Below the pieces are notes generated by a model. The model had not been told where the DNA came from. It saw only the letters and a list, made by a program, of their open reading frames with translations, and did no database searches. A DNA stretch of 64,000 nt. Source: Acidimicrobiia bacterium. GTDB taxonomy: Bacteria > Actinomycetota > Acidimicrobiia > IMCC26256 > JAGNEX01. This document shows positions 18,027 to 26,641 of the stretch, one piece after another. Every line of letters begins with the position of its first letter. Within the stretch, counting starts at the first letter, position 1. The position numbers and the translations under genes were made by a program. The stretch is from contig JAGNEX010000001.1 in NCBI GenBank assembly GCA_018003035.1, positions 61,419 to 125,418 on the forward strand, read 5' to 3'.

Positions 18027-18983
18027 ATGGTTGACTTTCTTACCGAGTTCGATCCCCAGTACGGCACCGTGGTGGCAGTCGCGGCCGGTCTGAAACGACT
18101 TGTCTGCAAGAACCCTGGCCCGTTTACTTTTACGGGCACCGGCACGTACACGCTGGTTGGCGATGACGGGGCGATCGTCGTTGATCCCGGCCCCATGGAC
18201 CACGAACACCTTGACGCCGTCGCGGTCATGGCCGGCACCTCACCGATTCTCGCGGTCTTGTTGACACACCGCCATGCTGACCATGCGGGCGGAGCGCGGG
18301 CGCTCGCCGATCGGGTCAAAGCTCCGATCTGCGCCGCGGCTTGGCCCGAACCCACGTCGTCCCTTTTGGGAGAACACCTGGCAGGTGACGCCGAACCGGA
18401 CGCGGACGGCACTGCCGGGCTGTTGGAAGCGGCAGACGAGGCGATAGTCGCGCTCGTGCCCGATCGTCTGGTCGTAAACGACGACCGCATCGAGATCGGC
18501 TCGAACACCCTGGAAGCCATTGCCACCCCCGGCCATATTGCTGACCACACGTGTTTTGTGTGGCGTGAGGGCAAGGCACTGTTTTCTGGGGATCACGTCA
18601 TGGGGTGGTCAACGTCGGTGGTTCCTCCCCCGTTTGGCAATCTCGCCCAGTACCTGGCGAGCCTTCGTCGTCTCGACGAGTTTGGCGACTTCACCTTTTA
18701 CCCCACACACGGACCGCCGATACCCAACGCGGGTGGCTATGTGCGACAACTGCATGAACACCGAATGATGCGGACCGCACAGATCCTTGATCGCCTCAAC
18801 GATGGGCCGGCAACAATCCCCGATCTGGTCCGGCGCATGTACATAGGGCTTGATGAGCGGCTTATCCCCGCAGCGTGCATGTCGGTTTGGGCTCACTTGG
18901 AGATGCTCGTCGCCGACGGGTTAGCCGCTGTTTCCGACGGCGCGTCGCCCACCATTTTGAGCAGATACGAGCTGATTCGATGA
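18027..18983 (+). CDS. MBL-fold metallo-hydrolase, LACTB2-like
   Basis: A 318-residue metallo-beta-lactamase-fold enzyme. The metal-binding set is complete: THRHADHAGG (HxHxDH at 81-86), TPGHIADHT, FSGDHVMG and the terminal PTHGPP His. The C-terminal helical domain (about 245-318) matches the LACTB2/RNase-like winged-helix extension that follows many such domains. It probably hydrolyses a thioester, lactone or nucleic acid; the exact substrate is open. Its stop overlaps the SixA-like gene (ATGA), implying co-translation. Confidence 0.9.
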   Translation: MVDFLTEFDPQYGTVVAVAAGLKRLVCKNPGPFTFTGTGTYTLVGDDGAIVVDPGPMDHEHLDAVAVMAGTSPILAVLLTHRHADHAGGARALADRVKAPICAAAWPEPTSSLLGEHLAGDAEPDADGTAGLLEAADEAIVALVPDRLVVNDDRIEIGSNTLEAIATPGHIADHTCFVWREGKALFSGDHVMGWSTSVVPPPFGNLAQYLASLRRLDEFGDFTFYPTHGPPIPNAGGYVRQLHEHRMMRTAQILDRLNDGPATIPDLVRRMYIGLDERLIPAACMSVWAHLEMLVADGLAAVSDGASPTILSRYELIR

Positions 18984-19486
18984 AGATCCTGGACGTGATG
19001 CGGCATGCGAAGACCGAAGCCTGGACCTACGGGTGCGACGACCATGCCCGGCGGCTCACTGGCCGGGGTCGGAAGGATGCACGCCTCGTCGGCGCATTGA
19101 TCGTCGGCTCTGGACAGTTGCCCCAGGTCGCTGTGGTTTCCTCGGCAACGCGAACTCGCCAAACCTTTGATGAGTTGAGGACCCAGGGCATCGCTGCGCC
19201 AATGCGAGCGAGCGAGTCGCTCTACGGAGCGAGCGCCAACGGAGCGTTGTCGTTGATACAAGACTTGGACGACGGCGTCGACCACGCGATGGTCGTGGGT
19301 CACGAACCCACGATGGGCGAGATCATTCGTCTGTTTGTAGGCGCTTCCGGCTCCAACATCCACATCCCCACCGCTGCTGTGGCCCGCGTCTCGTTCGCAG
19401 CCGAGAGTTGGGAATCGCTCTACTGGGGTACTGGCGAACTGGAGTGGTTCATGCGACCCAAAGGCCTTCGTCCCCCCGCCCAATAG
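18980..19486 (+). CDS. SixA-like phosphohistidine phosphatase
   Basis: A 168-residue short histidine phosphatase. It opens MKILDVMRHAKTE with the catalytic RHAK at 8-11 and has the LTGRGRKDA, SSATRTRQT and VVGHEPTMG motifs of SixA proteins. SixA removes phosphate from protein histidines such as HPr/NPr, but family members may have other substrates. The ATG at 18980 overlaps the stop of the MBL gene by four bases, which fixes this start against a longer open frame from 18875. Confidence 0.9.
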   Translation: MKILDVMRHAKTEAWTYGCDDHARRLTGRGRKDARLVGALIVGSGQLPQVAVVSSATRTRQTFDELRTQGIAAPMRASESLYGASANGALSLIQDLDDGVDHAMVVGHEPTMGEIIRLFVGASGSNIHIPTAAVARVSFAAESWESLYWGTGELEWFMRPKGLRPPAQ

Positions 19487-19548
19487 CCCTGCTCGCCCAG
19501 GAACCGGGCGACATTGGCCCTTCTTGGAAGACCAGCCGCGGCGAGCTT

Positions 19549-20040
19549 CTAGCGGCGTTGTTGCGTCGCGAAGCCGCTCGTTGCCCGCGCCAGCACGATC
19601 CCGAGTCCGAGCAGGATGACGGCTCCAAAGGCGAGGTATGGCGTCGCGTCGCCGGTTTCCGCCAGGGGCTGAGAGTCGATCGTGATGACGCCCTCTTCGG
19701 TCGTCGTCGTCGTCGAATCGGCGCCATCTGCTCCAGCGGCATTCGTGCTGCTCGAAGTACTTGACGATGAGCTGCTACCAGAGCCCGCACCAGTTGAATC
19801 GCCCGCTCCGACGTTACCGCCGGCTCCGACATCGTCCCCGGCGCCGACCTGGTTCGGGTCTGCTCCAGCAGGAGCGTTGGGGTCGCCTGGATCATTCGGG
19901 TTGGTGTCTTCGGGATCCCCCGCTAGCGCTCCACCGTCGTCGGCGCCACCGTCCTCGATCACCACTTGGGCGCCCGCTGTTGCGGCGAACGCCAAGCAGG
20001 AAACTGCCATGAGGATCACCAGGATCTTGACTCGTACCAT
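19549..20040 (-). CDS. Secreted low-complexity surface protein with LAETG sortase signal
   Basis: A 163-residue protein with a signal peptide (VKILVILMAVSCLAFAATAGA), an Asp/Gly/Asn/Pro-rich region, a Ser/Thr run, then LAETG followed by a hydrophobic segment (YLAFGAVILLGLGIVLA) and a basic tail. LAxTG plus membrane segment plus Arg is the class E sortase sorting signal of actinobacteria. The chain is too simple to have an enzymatic domain; a spacer or coat role is likely. The ATG at 20040 has GAAGG 8 bases upstream. No sortase gene is in the window. Confidence 0.8.
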   Translation of the reverse strand: MVRVKILVILMAVSCLAFAATAGAQVVIEDGGADDGGALAGDPEDTNPNDPGDPNAPAGADPNQVGAGDDVGAGGNVGAGDSTGAGSGSSSSSSTSSSTNAAGADGADSTTTTTEEGVITIDSQPLAETGDATPYLAFGAVILLGLGIVLARATSGFATQQRR

Positions 20041-20237
20041 GCCCGAAACCTTCGTTCTCCGCCGCGCTTTCCTCTGCCGAAACCGCCCAAATGCCGCCCT
20101 CGCAGGCGCTCGTTGCAAATGGAACGGTGTAGCAGCTGACACCCTATGTTAGAGGTGTTGCTGATGCAAGTATTGCTAGCAGAGTAACGAATGTGGTCTC
20201 TGGGGTTTAACGAATATTGAATGTCCGAAAGGAGTGG

Positions 20238-20822
20238 TTAGGCGGCCGCGGACTCGATGCAGACCAGGCCATCGGGCAGATCGCGCCCAGATGCCCAAGA
20301 TCCCAGTAGGGCACAGGGCCCAGCAACGGAAAGTCCTCGCCCAACGCCGCGCTGGTGATCCGTCGGAACCAGCTTGTGCGACAAAAGCTTTCGTGCGCCC
20401 ATTAGCGCTCCAACCCTGTACGCGGCGGCCTCCACCCGCTGGTCCTGCTCAATTGCCAGACCGTGGGGAATGGCGATGTCGAGGTGATGAATCCCCAGAT
20501 CGCCCAGCATGTGGAAGGCAATAGCGCGCGAAGTAAAGGGAACGTAGCCGCCCCACCGGGATGCAAGGTCCATCATTTGGTCCCGGCCTAAACGGCGGTA
20601 CTCATCGATAATCTCGGAGTTGACGCGTCCGACGAAGGGTCCATTCAGCACGTAGCGGCCTGCATGTTCGTCGATGCCAATGAGGTGGGCGAGAACATCG
20701 CGTGGTGCCCAGCCTGCACAGAGTGTGGGGCCGGTTTCAAAAGCCGCGTCGTCAAGTTGAGCCAAGCTGCGCAGCAAACTGCGGCGCTCCCTCAACATCA
20801 CGATGGCGATCGGTTCTCCCAC
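20238..20822 (-). CDS. Maleylpyruvate-isomerase/DinB-fold protein (TIGR03083-like)
   Basis: A 194-residue protein with the four-helix DinB/MDMPI fold. It starts with a helix containing LRERRSLLRSL, then the characteristic GWAPRDVLAHLIGID with the metal-binding His, and a later HMLGDLGIHHLDIA that supplies two more His. In actinobacteria these proteins are thiol-dependent (mycothiol) isomerases or transferases of unknown substrate. The GTG at 20822 has a strong GAGGAGG 5 bases upstream, which decides the start. It is divergent from the transporter gene. Confidence 0.8.
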   Translation of the reverse strand: MGEPIAIVMLRERRSLLRSLAQLDDAAFETGPTLCAGWAPRDVLAHLIGIDEHAGRYVLNGPFVGRVNSEIIDEYRRLGRDQMMDLASRWGGYVPFTSRAIAFHMLGDLGIHHLDIAIPHGLAIEQDQRVEAAAYRVGALMGARKLLSHKLVPTDHQRGVGRGLSVAGPCALLGSWASGRDLPDGLVCIESAAA

Positions 20823-20952
20823 GACATCCTCCTCGCAGCACCGAGTCCGAAACTTCCATTGTACGCATCCAGTGGATTTTCCCTGCACGGCGCGCCAATA
20901 TCAGGCAACGCTTATTCGATACTGGACCCGATGTTGGGGGCGGCTGAATATC

Positions 20953-21702
20953 TTGAACCAATCTGATGATCTATCGGCCCAAACACCCGATTCGGGGGCA
21001 ATTCAGGATCATCCGTCCTATACCGAACATCAGGGTGAGGGGCGTCAGTACGTTCGCGACGCCATGCTTGGCGTTAACGACGGCCTGGTCTCGCTTTTGT
21101 TGTTGGTTTTGGGCGTTGTCGGCGGCAATTTCACCGCGACCCAGGTCCTCGCAGCGGCAGTAGCGGCGTCCATCGCTGGCGCCGTTTCGATGGCGGCCGG
21201 CGAGTATTTGGCAACCAAAACCCAGGAAGATGTGCTCGAGGCTGAGATCGCCTTAGAGCGCGAGCACATCAAGCAGTATCGGGACTACGAGCGGGCCGAT
21301 ATCCGTGAACGACTGACAGGCATCGTCGGTGATCGCCCCGAAGTTGACCAGCTGCTCGATTCTCTGATGAAAGATCCCGAAGCGATGTTGCGTCTGGCAT
21401 CGCTCGTCGAGTTCGGTATCGCCGAGACCGAGAGGCGAAGTCCGATCCGGGCAATGGTCGTCTCTGCAGTTTCGTTCGGGCTCGGCAGTCTTCCCTCGAC
21501 GTTGCCATTCGTCTTTACCGACTCGGTTACGACCGGTGCCATCGTTGCATCAGCGGCCACCGGCGTTGCACTTTTCGTCGTCGGGGTTGCGCGAACCCGA
21601 GCGACTGCCCGGTCTTGGTTTGCTAGCGGCGTCGAAAATCTCGGAATTGCGGCCCTCGGTGGCGCTGCGAGCTACGCGATCGGCGTTCTGCTGGACCAAT
21701 AA
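20953..21702 (+). CDS. VIT1/CCC1-family iron/manganese transporter
   Basis: About 249 residues with five membrane segments. The hallmark is RDAMLGVNDGLVSLLLLV in TM1, followed by AASIAGAVSMAAGEYLATKTQ in TM2 and the hydrophilic metal-binding helical loop (EAEIALEREHI to EFGIAE), then three further segments. It probably exports Fe2+ or Mn2+ from the cytoplasm. The TTG at 20953, preceded by GGGGGCGG, is the most plausible start I can see; the open frame extends back to 20803, but that part does not look coding. Start confidence is low, family confidence high. Confidence 0.88.
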   Translation: MNQSDDLSAQTPDSGAIQDHPSYTEHQGEGRQYVRDAMLGVNDGLVSLLLLVLGVVGGNFTATQVLAAAVAASIAGAVSMAAGEYLATKTQEDVLEAEIALEREHIKQYRDYERADIRERLTGIVGDRPEVDQLLDSLMKDPEAMLRLASLVEFGIAETERRSPIRAMVVSAVSFGLGSLPSTLPFVFTDSVTTGAIVASAATGVALFVVGVARTRATARSWFASGVENLGIAALGGAASYAIGVLLDQ

Positions 21703-21973
21703 CGTCCAAGCGGAGCCGGTGGCGCCGATGTCGGCTGCCTGTCCCCCACCAGGGCAACGGGGCGTCGCGGAACGGCGGCTTGGTCGCCGCCGAACGCCTG
21801 GTTGCCCTCTGCATCCCTTGAAGTTCGTCGAACCGAAACGTTCGAGTGGCTTCTTACAGGATGGATGCCTGAGGGCAAATATTGCATTAGCATTGCGGTC
21901 ACCCGTTTCGGCGCGCTCTTCCGCCAAGATGGTCCATCCCCGCAGTCGCTGGCAAAAGTAGAGAAGCGTTCGG

Positions 21974-22423
21974 ATGGTTTCGTTGGCTGTTGGTGACAAT
22001 CGATCGCACGAGCCGGGTGAGGATGCCCTCGCTGTTCGGCTGCGAGTCTTTCCTGAGTTAGCTTCGGCGGCGGCACTTTTCGGCACGCTCGACCTCGTCG
22101 ATGCCCTCACCGAAATCTTCATGGCTCGCCGTTGCGCGAGTTCAGCGGTTGAACTGTGCCGCCTGGACGCAGAATTCTGGCTCTTGATCAGTGAAGCGGT
22201 CGGAACACCTGCCGAACGTTCCGCTGTGCGGGCAGTCTTGGCCACCCTTGCCCAGCACTCTGAGTGGTATGTCTCGGCTGTGCTCGCCGAGTCTGCTGCG
22301 GCGCTGCAACTGGGACGTTTGGTCGGAGCGATCCGTTCCGCCGACGGTGCTCGAGCTGCGCGTGCCGCTTCCGGGCTGCTGATGACCGGTCTTGAATCAG
22401 CTGGGGCAGAGCTTAGGGTCTGA
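21974..22423 (+). CDS. FCD-like helical domain protein, possible GntR/FadR regulator remnant
   Basis: A 149-residue all-helical, Ala/Leu/Glu-rich protein. The pattern LDAEFWLLISEAVGTPAER and the later LVGAIRSADGARAAR resemble the ligand-binding FCD domain of FadR-type GntR regulators (FW..I.....NP and the final AI..GD...A helix). No winged-helix DNA-binding domain precedes it: the frame is closed by a TAG at 21959 and the 270 bases upstream show none in other frames. It is either a stand-alone FCD protein or a truncated regulator. It is convergent with rmlB. Confidence 0.5.
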   Translation: MVSLAVGDNRSHEPGEDALAVRLRVFPELASAAALFGTLDLVDALTEIFMARRCASSAVELCRLDAEFWLLISEAVGTPAERSAVRAVLATLAQHSEWYVSAVLAESAAALQLGRLVGAIRSADGARAARAASGLLMTGLESAGAELRV

Positions 22424-22467
22424 CCGTTCCCCACTTGAGGTGTCCGGCCCTCACCTTCCGGAGTCGC

Positions 22468-23418
22468 CTACAGCAGCGGACGCCACCATTGCTCGTTGGC
22501 GAGGTACCAATCGATCGTCTCGATCAGGGCTTCGTCGAAGCTGCGGGCGGGGCGCCAGCCGAGCGATCGAACTTTGTCGGTATTGACCGAATAGCGGCGG
22601 TCGTGGCCCTTACGGTCTTCGACGTAGTCGATGCGATCATCGCCGACACCAAATGCTTCGAGGATGCGCTGGGTGAGTTCGAGGTTGGTGATCTCGTTGC
22701 CCGCGCCGATGTTGTACACCTCACCGCTGTGTCCCTGACGAAGGACGAGGTCAACGGCAGCGCAATTGTCGTCAACGTGGCACCAGTCACGAACATTGCC
22801 GCCATCGCCGTAGAGCGGGACGTTGAGGCCACGAATCAGGTTGGTGACAAACAGGGGGATGACCTTTTCGGGGAATTGGTACGGACCGAAATTGTTCGAT
22901 GACCGGGTCACCATGACCGGCAGCCCATAGGTGTGGAAGTAGCTCATCGCGATCATGTCCGACCCAGCTTTGGACGCCGAGTAGGGCGAGCGGGGTTCGA
23001 GGCGGTCGGTCTCGGTGAACGAGCCGACATCGATTGAGCCGTAAACCTCGTCGGTCGAGATGTGGAGTACTCGATCCACCTCGACGTGACGGGCGACGTC
23101 GCAGACGACGTTGGTCCCATCGCAGTTGGTTCGTACAAAAACATCGGGGCCGTCGATGGAACGGTCGACGTGGGACTCGGCCGCGAAGTGAACGACTGCA
23201 TCGTGGCCGGTCATCGCCGCGTGAACGGCCTCACGGTCCGTGATGTCGCCTTGAATGAAGCTGAGGCGCGGCTCGGTGTCGAGCATTGGCAGGTTGGCCA
23301 GATTGCCGGCGTAGGTAAGCGCGTCGAAGACGGTGATTTCGTCGTCGGTGTGCGCCAGGACGCGGTGCACAAAGTTGCAGCCGATAAATCCGGCCGCGCC
23401 GGTAACGAAGAGTTTCAC
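22468..23418 (-). CDS. rmlB: dTDP-glucose 4,6-dehydratase
   Basis: Short-chain dehydrogenase converting dTDP-glucose to dTDP-4-keto-6-deoxyglucose, first committed step to dTDP-rhamnose. NAD-binding TGAAGFIG is at 6-13, followed by HFAAESHVDRS, the STDEVYGS catalytic strand, SPYSASKAG with the Tyr-x3-Lys pair, and RSSNNFGPYQ. The GTG start has AGGAGG four bases upstream. Length is 316 residues, typical. It stands alone here: rmlA, rmlC and rmlD are not adjacent. It may feed the polysaccharide locus at 39-49 kb, but that is inference. Confidence 0.95.
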   Translation of the reverse strand: MKLFVTGAAGFIGCNFVHRVLAHTDDEITVFDALTYAGNLANLPMLDTEPRLSFIQGDITDREAVHAAMTGHDAVVHFAAESHVDRSIDGPDVFVRTNCDGTNVVCDVARHVEVDRVLHISTDEVYGSIDVGSFTETDRLEPRSPYSASKAGSDMIAMSYFHTYGLPVMVTRSSNNFGPYQFPEKVIPLFVTNLIRGLNVPLYGDGGNVRDWCHVDDNCAAVDLVLRQGHSGEVYNIGAGNEITNLELTQRILEAFGVGDDRIDYVEDRKGHDRRYSVNTDKVRSLGWRPARSFDEALIETIDWYLANEQWWRPLL

Positions 23419-23442
23419 GAGTCCTCCTGAAGGCGCCGAGGC

Positions 23443-23454
23443 GTCTGATCAGAC
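23443..23454. promoter_or_regulatory. 12-bp palindrome in the rmlB leader
   Basis: GTCTGATCAGAC is a perfect palindrome 25 bases before the rmlB start, in the 380-base divergent region between rmlB and the MarR gene. It could be an operator; no partner copy was seen. Confidence 0.35.
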
Positions 23455-23798
23455 GGGGCGGAACGACCGAAAACTTCGGCTCCAAGCGCCAGCGCCCTGG
23501 GATCGTAGCTCTCGGGAGGGCTTCCGCCGAAAGTAGGCCGGTCCAAGTCACCTCGCCCACGTGATGGTTATTTGCTTTAACCGTCTTTCATTGGCTTTGC
23601 CAGCGAGAGCTGCGCGAACAGGTTGAATCCGGTATTGTTGCGCCGGAGATGATTGGTTGCGTGACGATCCGGACTCGAGTCTGGACGTTGCCCTCGGAAG
23701 GCGAGATCCGGGTTGATCGAGGCATCTTTTTTGGGCACAGGGAGTTCCGAACGGCATGTCTGGGGCGGCTCCCTTGAAGCGGCGGCGAGTAGGGAACC

Positions 23799-24242
23799 AT
23801 GGATGACGAACAGGACAAGGCCCAGGATGTCTGGCGGGACATTCTCGAGGTGCACGGGCGCGTAGTTGCTCGCTTAGACGGCCAGATGCGGCGAGCTCAT
23901 GGAATTCCCCTTGAGTGGTACCACATGATGGCCGCATTGGGTGACGCTCCCGACGGCCGCCTGCGAATGTACGAATTGGCGGAGCGGACCATGTTTTCTC
24001 GAACAAACTGCACGCGCTTGGTGGACCGCATGGAGACCAAGGGCTTGGTCACGCGGGAGCCGTCACCTGGCGATCGCCGAGGTGTGTCCGCGGTCTTAAC
24101 GCCCGAGGGGCAAGACATCTTGAAGATGGCAACTCCGACCTACGAAACCGGGGTGAGCGCCCAGTTCGCTTCGTTCGTCCAAGACGACGAGCTCGACGTG
24201 CTCTCCAAGGTCTTCGAACGTGTGGTGGCTATCGTCAGATAG
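23799..24242 (+). CDS. MarR-family transcriptional regulator
   Basis: A 147-residue winged-helix repressor. The core reads LRMYELAERTMFSRTNCTRL (recognition helix) then VDRMETKGLVTREPSPGDRRG, the MarR wing with the conserved Asp-Arg-Arg. Flanking helices form the dimerisation domain. The last codons, through the stop, are the first copy of a 33-bp tandem repeat carrying dyads. The patatin gene follows 238 bases downstream, and rmlB is divergent. The ligand is unknown. Confidence 0.92.
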   Translation: MDDEQDKAQDVWRDILEVHGRVVARLDGQMRRAHGIPLEWYHMMAALGDAPDGRLRMYELAERTMFSRTNCTRLVDRMETKGLVTREPSPGDRRGVSAVLTPEGQDILKMATPTYETGVSAQFASFVQDDELDVLSKVFERVVAIVR

Positions 24243-24308
24243 GTCCCAGTTGGCGCAGTGGCTATCTTCAGATAGGTCCCAGTTGGCGCAGTGGCTATCG
24301 TCAGATAG
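24225..24308. repeat. 33-bp tandem repeat with three CTATC-N4-GATAG dyads, putative operator array
   Basis: Copies begin at 24225, 24258 and 24291, each opening GTGGCTATC; the third is cut after 18 bases. Each contains the inverted repeat CTATC/GATAG with a 4-base spacer (24229-24242, 24262-24275, 24295-24308). The first dyad lies in the last codons of the MarR gene. A spacing of 33 bp puts the dyads on about the same face of the helix, which suits cooperative binding by a dimeric regulator. Confidence 0.75.
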
Positions 24309-24480
24309 GGGCCAGATAGACGGTGGCCATCGCCGGAGAGGCGAGGCGGATTCCTCTGGTGCGCTAGTGCCGCGGCTCAGAGGACCTGTCAACCTGTCGA
24401 CGGTGACGGAGCGCCAGTTCCCGCTTTCGCCTTGCGTCGGCATCTGTGCTTGACGATCCTTACAGCGGTCGACAGCAGAG

Positions 24481-25398
24481 ATGTCTTCTGGTGAAAGGTG
24501 CCACAGCGTGGTGGAACTACCGAGTCCGGTCGGATTCGTCCTCAGCGGAGGCGGCAGTCACGGTGCGTATCAGGTGGGCATGCTGTCGTCGCTTCAGGAA
24601 CGCGGCATTACCCCCGACTTAGTGACGGGCACCTCGATTGGCTCGTGGAATGGCGCAGTCTTGGCAGAAGATCCGGATGCTGCCCCCGCTCGCTTGGCCG
24701 ACATTTGGCTGTCGGTCGAACGTCAGGATCTCATCCCTGCTGGTTGGCTCAACCGCTATCGCGCCTACCAGGCCGATCGTTCGAGCATGTTTCCGGGCGA
24801 TGGTGTGCGTCAGTTCCTCAGTCGCGTTCTGCGCGTTTCTACCTTCGAGAGTTTGAGTCTTCCCTTTGCCGCGGTCGCCACCTCTGTTGAACGGGGGCAG
24901 GCGGTGATTCTGCGGTCGGGTCCGCTCGAGCCCGCACTTCGGGCATCTGCGGCGGTCCCCGGCGTGTTCTCGGCCGTGCATCTCAATGGCGAGGATCTTT
25001 ATGACGGTGGTTTGGTCGCCAACGTCCCGGTTCGTGCGGCACTTGAGCTCGGAGCGAAAAGCCTGGTGGTTCTGGACTGTGCTCGGCCTTCAGGCATCCT
25101 CGGCGCTCCGTCGAGCATCGTGGAAGCGGTTAACTTCAGCGTTAACGTCATCTTCCGACGTCAGACGTTGACCGACGTTCCCGCTGTCGCTCAAGAAGTC
25201 CCGGTCATCTACTTGCAGGGTCCGGGGCGTAAAGGGCGAGTTAGCGCTTGGGACCTTGATCATGTGGCCGATTCGATTGCTGATGCCCGCGCTTCCAGCG
25301 CCGAAACGCTTGATGCGCTCGAAATCGCGGGGCCGGGGCTTTACGGCGATGTGCTGGGCTCCAAGCTTGAAGGCTCAGAACCCAGCACATCTCAGTGA
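24481..25398 (+). CDS. Patatin-like phospholipase
   Basis: A 305-residue serine lipid acylhydrolase. The glycine-rich oxyanion loop GGGSHG (23-28), nucleophile elbow GTSIG with Ser52 and the catalytic DGG with Asp175 are all present, giving the Ser-Asp dyad. It should release fatty acids from phospholipids or similar esters in the cytoplasm; no signal peptide is seen. The ATG at 24481 has a weak ribosome site; GTG at 24508 has AAAGGTG 7 bases upstream and may be the true start. It sits directly downstream of the MarR dyad array, so it is a candidate target. Confidence 0.92.
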   Translation: MSSGERCHSVVELPSPVGFVLSGGGSHGAYQVGMLSSLQERGITPDLVTGTSIGSWNGAVLAEDPDAAPARLADIWLSVERQDLIPAGWLNRYRAYQADRSSMFPGDGVRQFLSRVLRVSTFESLSLPFAAVATSVERGQAVILRSGPLEPALRASAAVPGVFSAVHLNGEDLYDGGLVANVPVRAALELGAKSLVVLDCARPSGILGAPSSIVEAVNFSVNVIFRRQTLTDVPAVAQEVPVIYLQGPGRKGRVSAWDLDHVADSIADARASSAETLDALEIAGPGLYGDVLGSKLEGSEPSTSQ

Positions 25399-25470
25399 GT
25401 CGATTGACCTGAGCGCCCTTGGTGCCACCCAAGCTGGATGGAACCAAAGGGACTTACTCTGGCGGCGTTG

Positions 25471-26520
25471 TTAACGTGCTGCCCAAGCTTCGCCGGTCGC
25501 GGCCCAGTCAGCTTCGGGAAGTGCGACGTAGCCGGCCTCTTGGATCGCGGCTGGTCCCGCGGCGGACATGTAGAAGTCGACAAATCCGGAGACTGCGGCG
25601 TCGTCGGCGGCCATCTTCTTGTTGACGTAGATGTACAACGGCCGTGAAATCGGGTAGGTGCCATCGGCGATCGTCTCAAGGGTGGGCTCGACGCAACCGT
25701 CGCCACCGTCGATTGCCACGGCGGCCAGTTCATCGGTGTTCTCTTCGAAGTAGGCGAAACCGACCCAGCCGAGACTCGACTTGCTTCCAGCAACGCCTTC
25801 GACGATGACGTTGTCGTTGGGGCTGGCCGAGTAGTCCAGGCGAGCTGCCTCTTCTTGTCCCCGCTCTTCGGCGAGGTCTTTGAAGACGATTTCTACGAAG
25901 GAGTCGTAGGTCCCTGACTCTTCACCCGGGCCGAAGATGTCTAGTGGTGCATCTTCGTACGGTGTGTTCGCAGCCTTGAGTTCGGCGCCGAGGTCGTCGG
26001 CGTCGGACCAGTTTGCGAAGCCGGTGCTTTCAGGTCCGATCAGGGCGTACAGGTCTTCGAAGCTGAGGCACTCAACGCCGGTGTTTTCCGGGGAGGTAAC
26101 GACGGTGATGCCGTCGTACGCGATCTTCAGCTCGATGTAGTCGATCCCGGCGTCTTTGCAGGCCTGTGCTTCTTCGTCCTTGATGGGGCGGGAAGCGTCA
26201 GAGATGGCCGTCTGCCCTTCGCAGAACACTGCAAATCCATCACCGGTACCCGGGCCCGTAACCGAGATCTGAACATCCTTGTTGTCGTCTGAGTACTGCT
26301 GGGCAAGCAGTGCGGTGATCGGCTCGACGGTGCTCGATCCGGAGATCTGGACCTTGCCAGAGGCGCTGCCGCCCGGTTCTGCTGAGTCGTCGACCTTGTT
26401 TGTGCCTTCGGACCCGAGGTCGTTGTCAGCGTCGGTGTCGTCGCTGTTCCCGCATGCGACTGCAAGCAGTCCCACGATGACGAGCAGCGAAACGATGCGG
26501 ATCCATCGCAGTTGTTTCAT
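25471..26520 (-). CDS. pstS: PstS phosphate-binding lipoprotein of the Pst ABC transporter
   Basis: A 349-residue periplasmic-type binding protein. It has a lipobox (LLAVACG, Cys about 24), an acidic linker, then the PstS core beginning VQISGSSTVEPI with TGPGTGDGF, ISDASRPI and GEESGTYDSF phosphate-loop motifs. The ATG at 26520 has GAAGGA in its ribosome site. pstC, pstA and pstB are not next to it, so it is an isolated pstS. Upstream, three 11-bp PHO-box-like repeats (26642-26674) indicate control by a PhoP/RegX3-type response regulator under phosphate limitation. Confidence 0.94.
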   Translation of the reverse strand: MKQLRWIRIVSLLVIVGLLAVACGNSDDTDADNDLGSEGTNKVDDSAEPGGSASGKVQISGSSTVEPITALLAQQYSDDNKDVQISVTGPGTGDGFAVFCEGQTAISDASRPIKDEEAQACKDAGIDYIELKIAYDGITVVTSPENTGVECLSFEDLYALIGPESTGFANWSDADDLGAELKAANTPYEDAPLDIFGPGEESGTYDSFVEIVFKDLAEERGQEEAARLDYSASPNDNVIVEGVAGSKSSLGWVGFAYFEENTDELAAVAIDGGDGCVEPTLETIADGTYPISRPLYIYVNKKMAADDAAVSGFVDFYMSAAGPAAIQEAGYVALPEADWAATGEAWAAR

Positions 26521-26544
26521 GTGTGCATCCTTCTCATCGGTGGC

Positions 26545-26562
26545 AACACCCGGCCGGGTGTT
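26545..26562. promoter_or_regulatory. 18-bp perfect palindrome in the pstS leader
   Basis: AACACCCGGCCGGGTGTT is a perfect palindrome 25 bases upstream of the pstS start. In RNA it could form a hairpin close to the ribosome site; as DNA it could be an operator. It is separate from the PHO-box repeats about 80 bases further upstream. Confidence 0.6.
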
Positions 26563-26641
26563 CCTGGTGGCGGCCTCCGCTGGAGAAGCGGTGGGCGCTG
26601 TTGGATGCAACCTACGAAGCTCGGATGGAACAACCGCAGCG

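Noticed and set aside
21550..22434. 294-codon minus-strand frame
   Set aside because: It covers the VIT transporter end and the FCD-like gene antisense, and is Arg/Ser/Ala-rich like other shadows.
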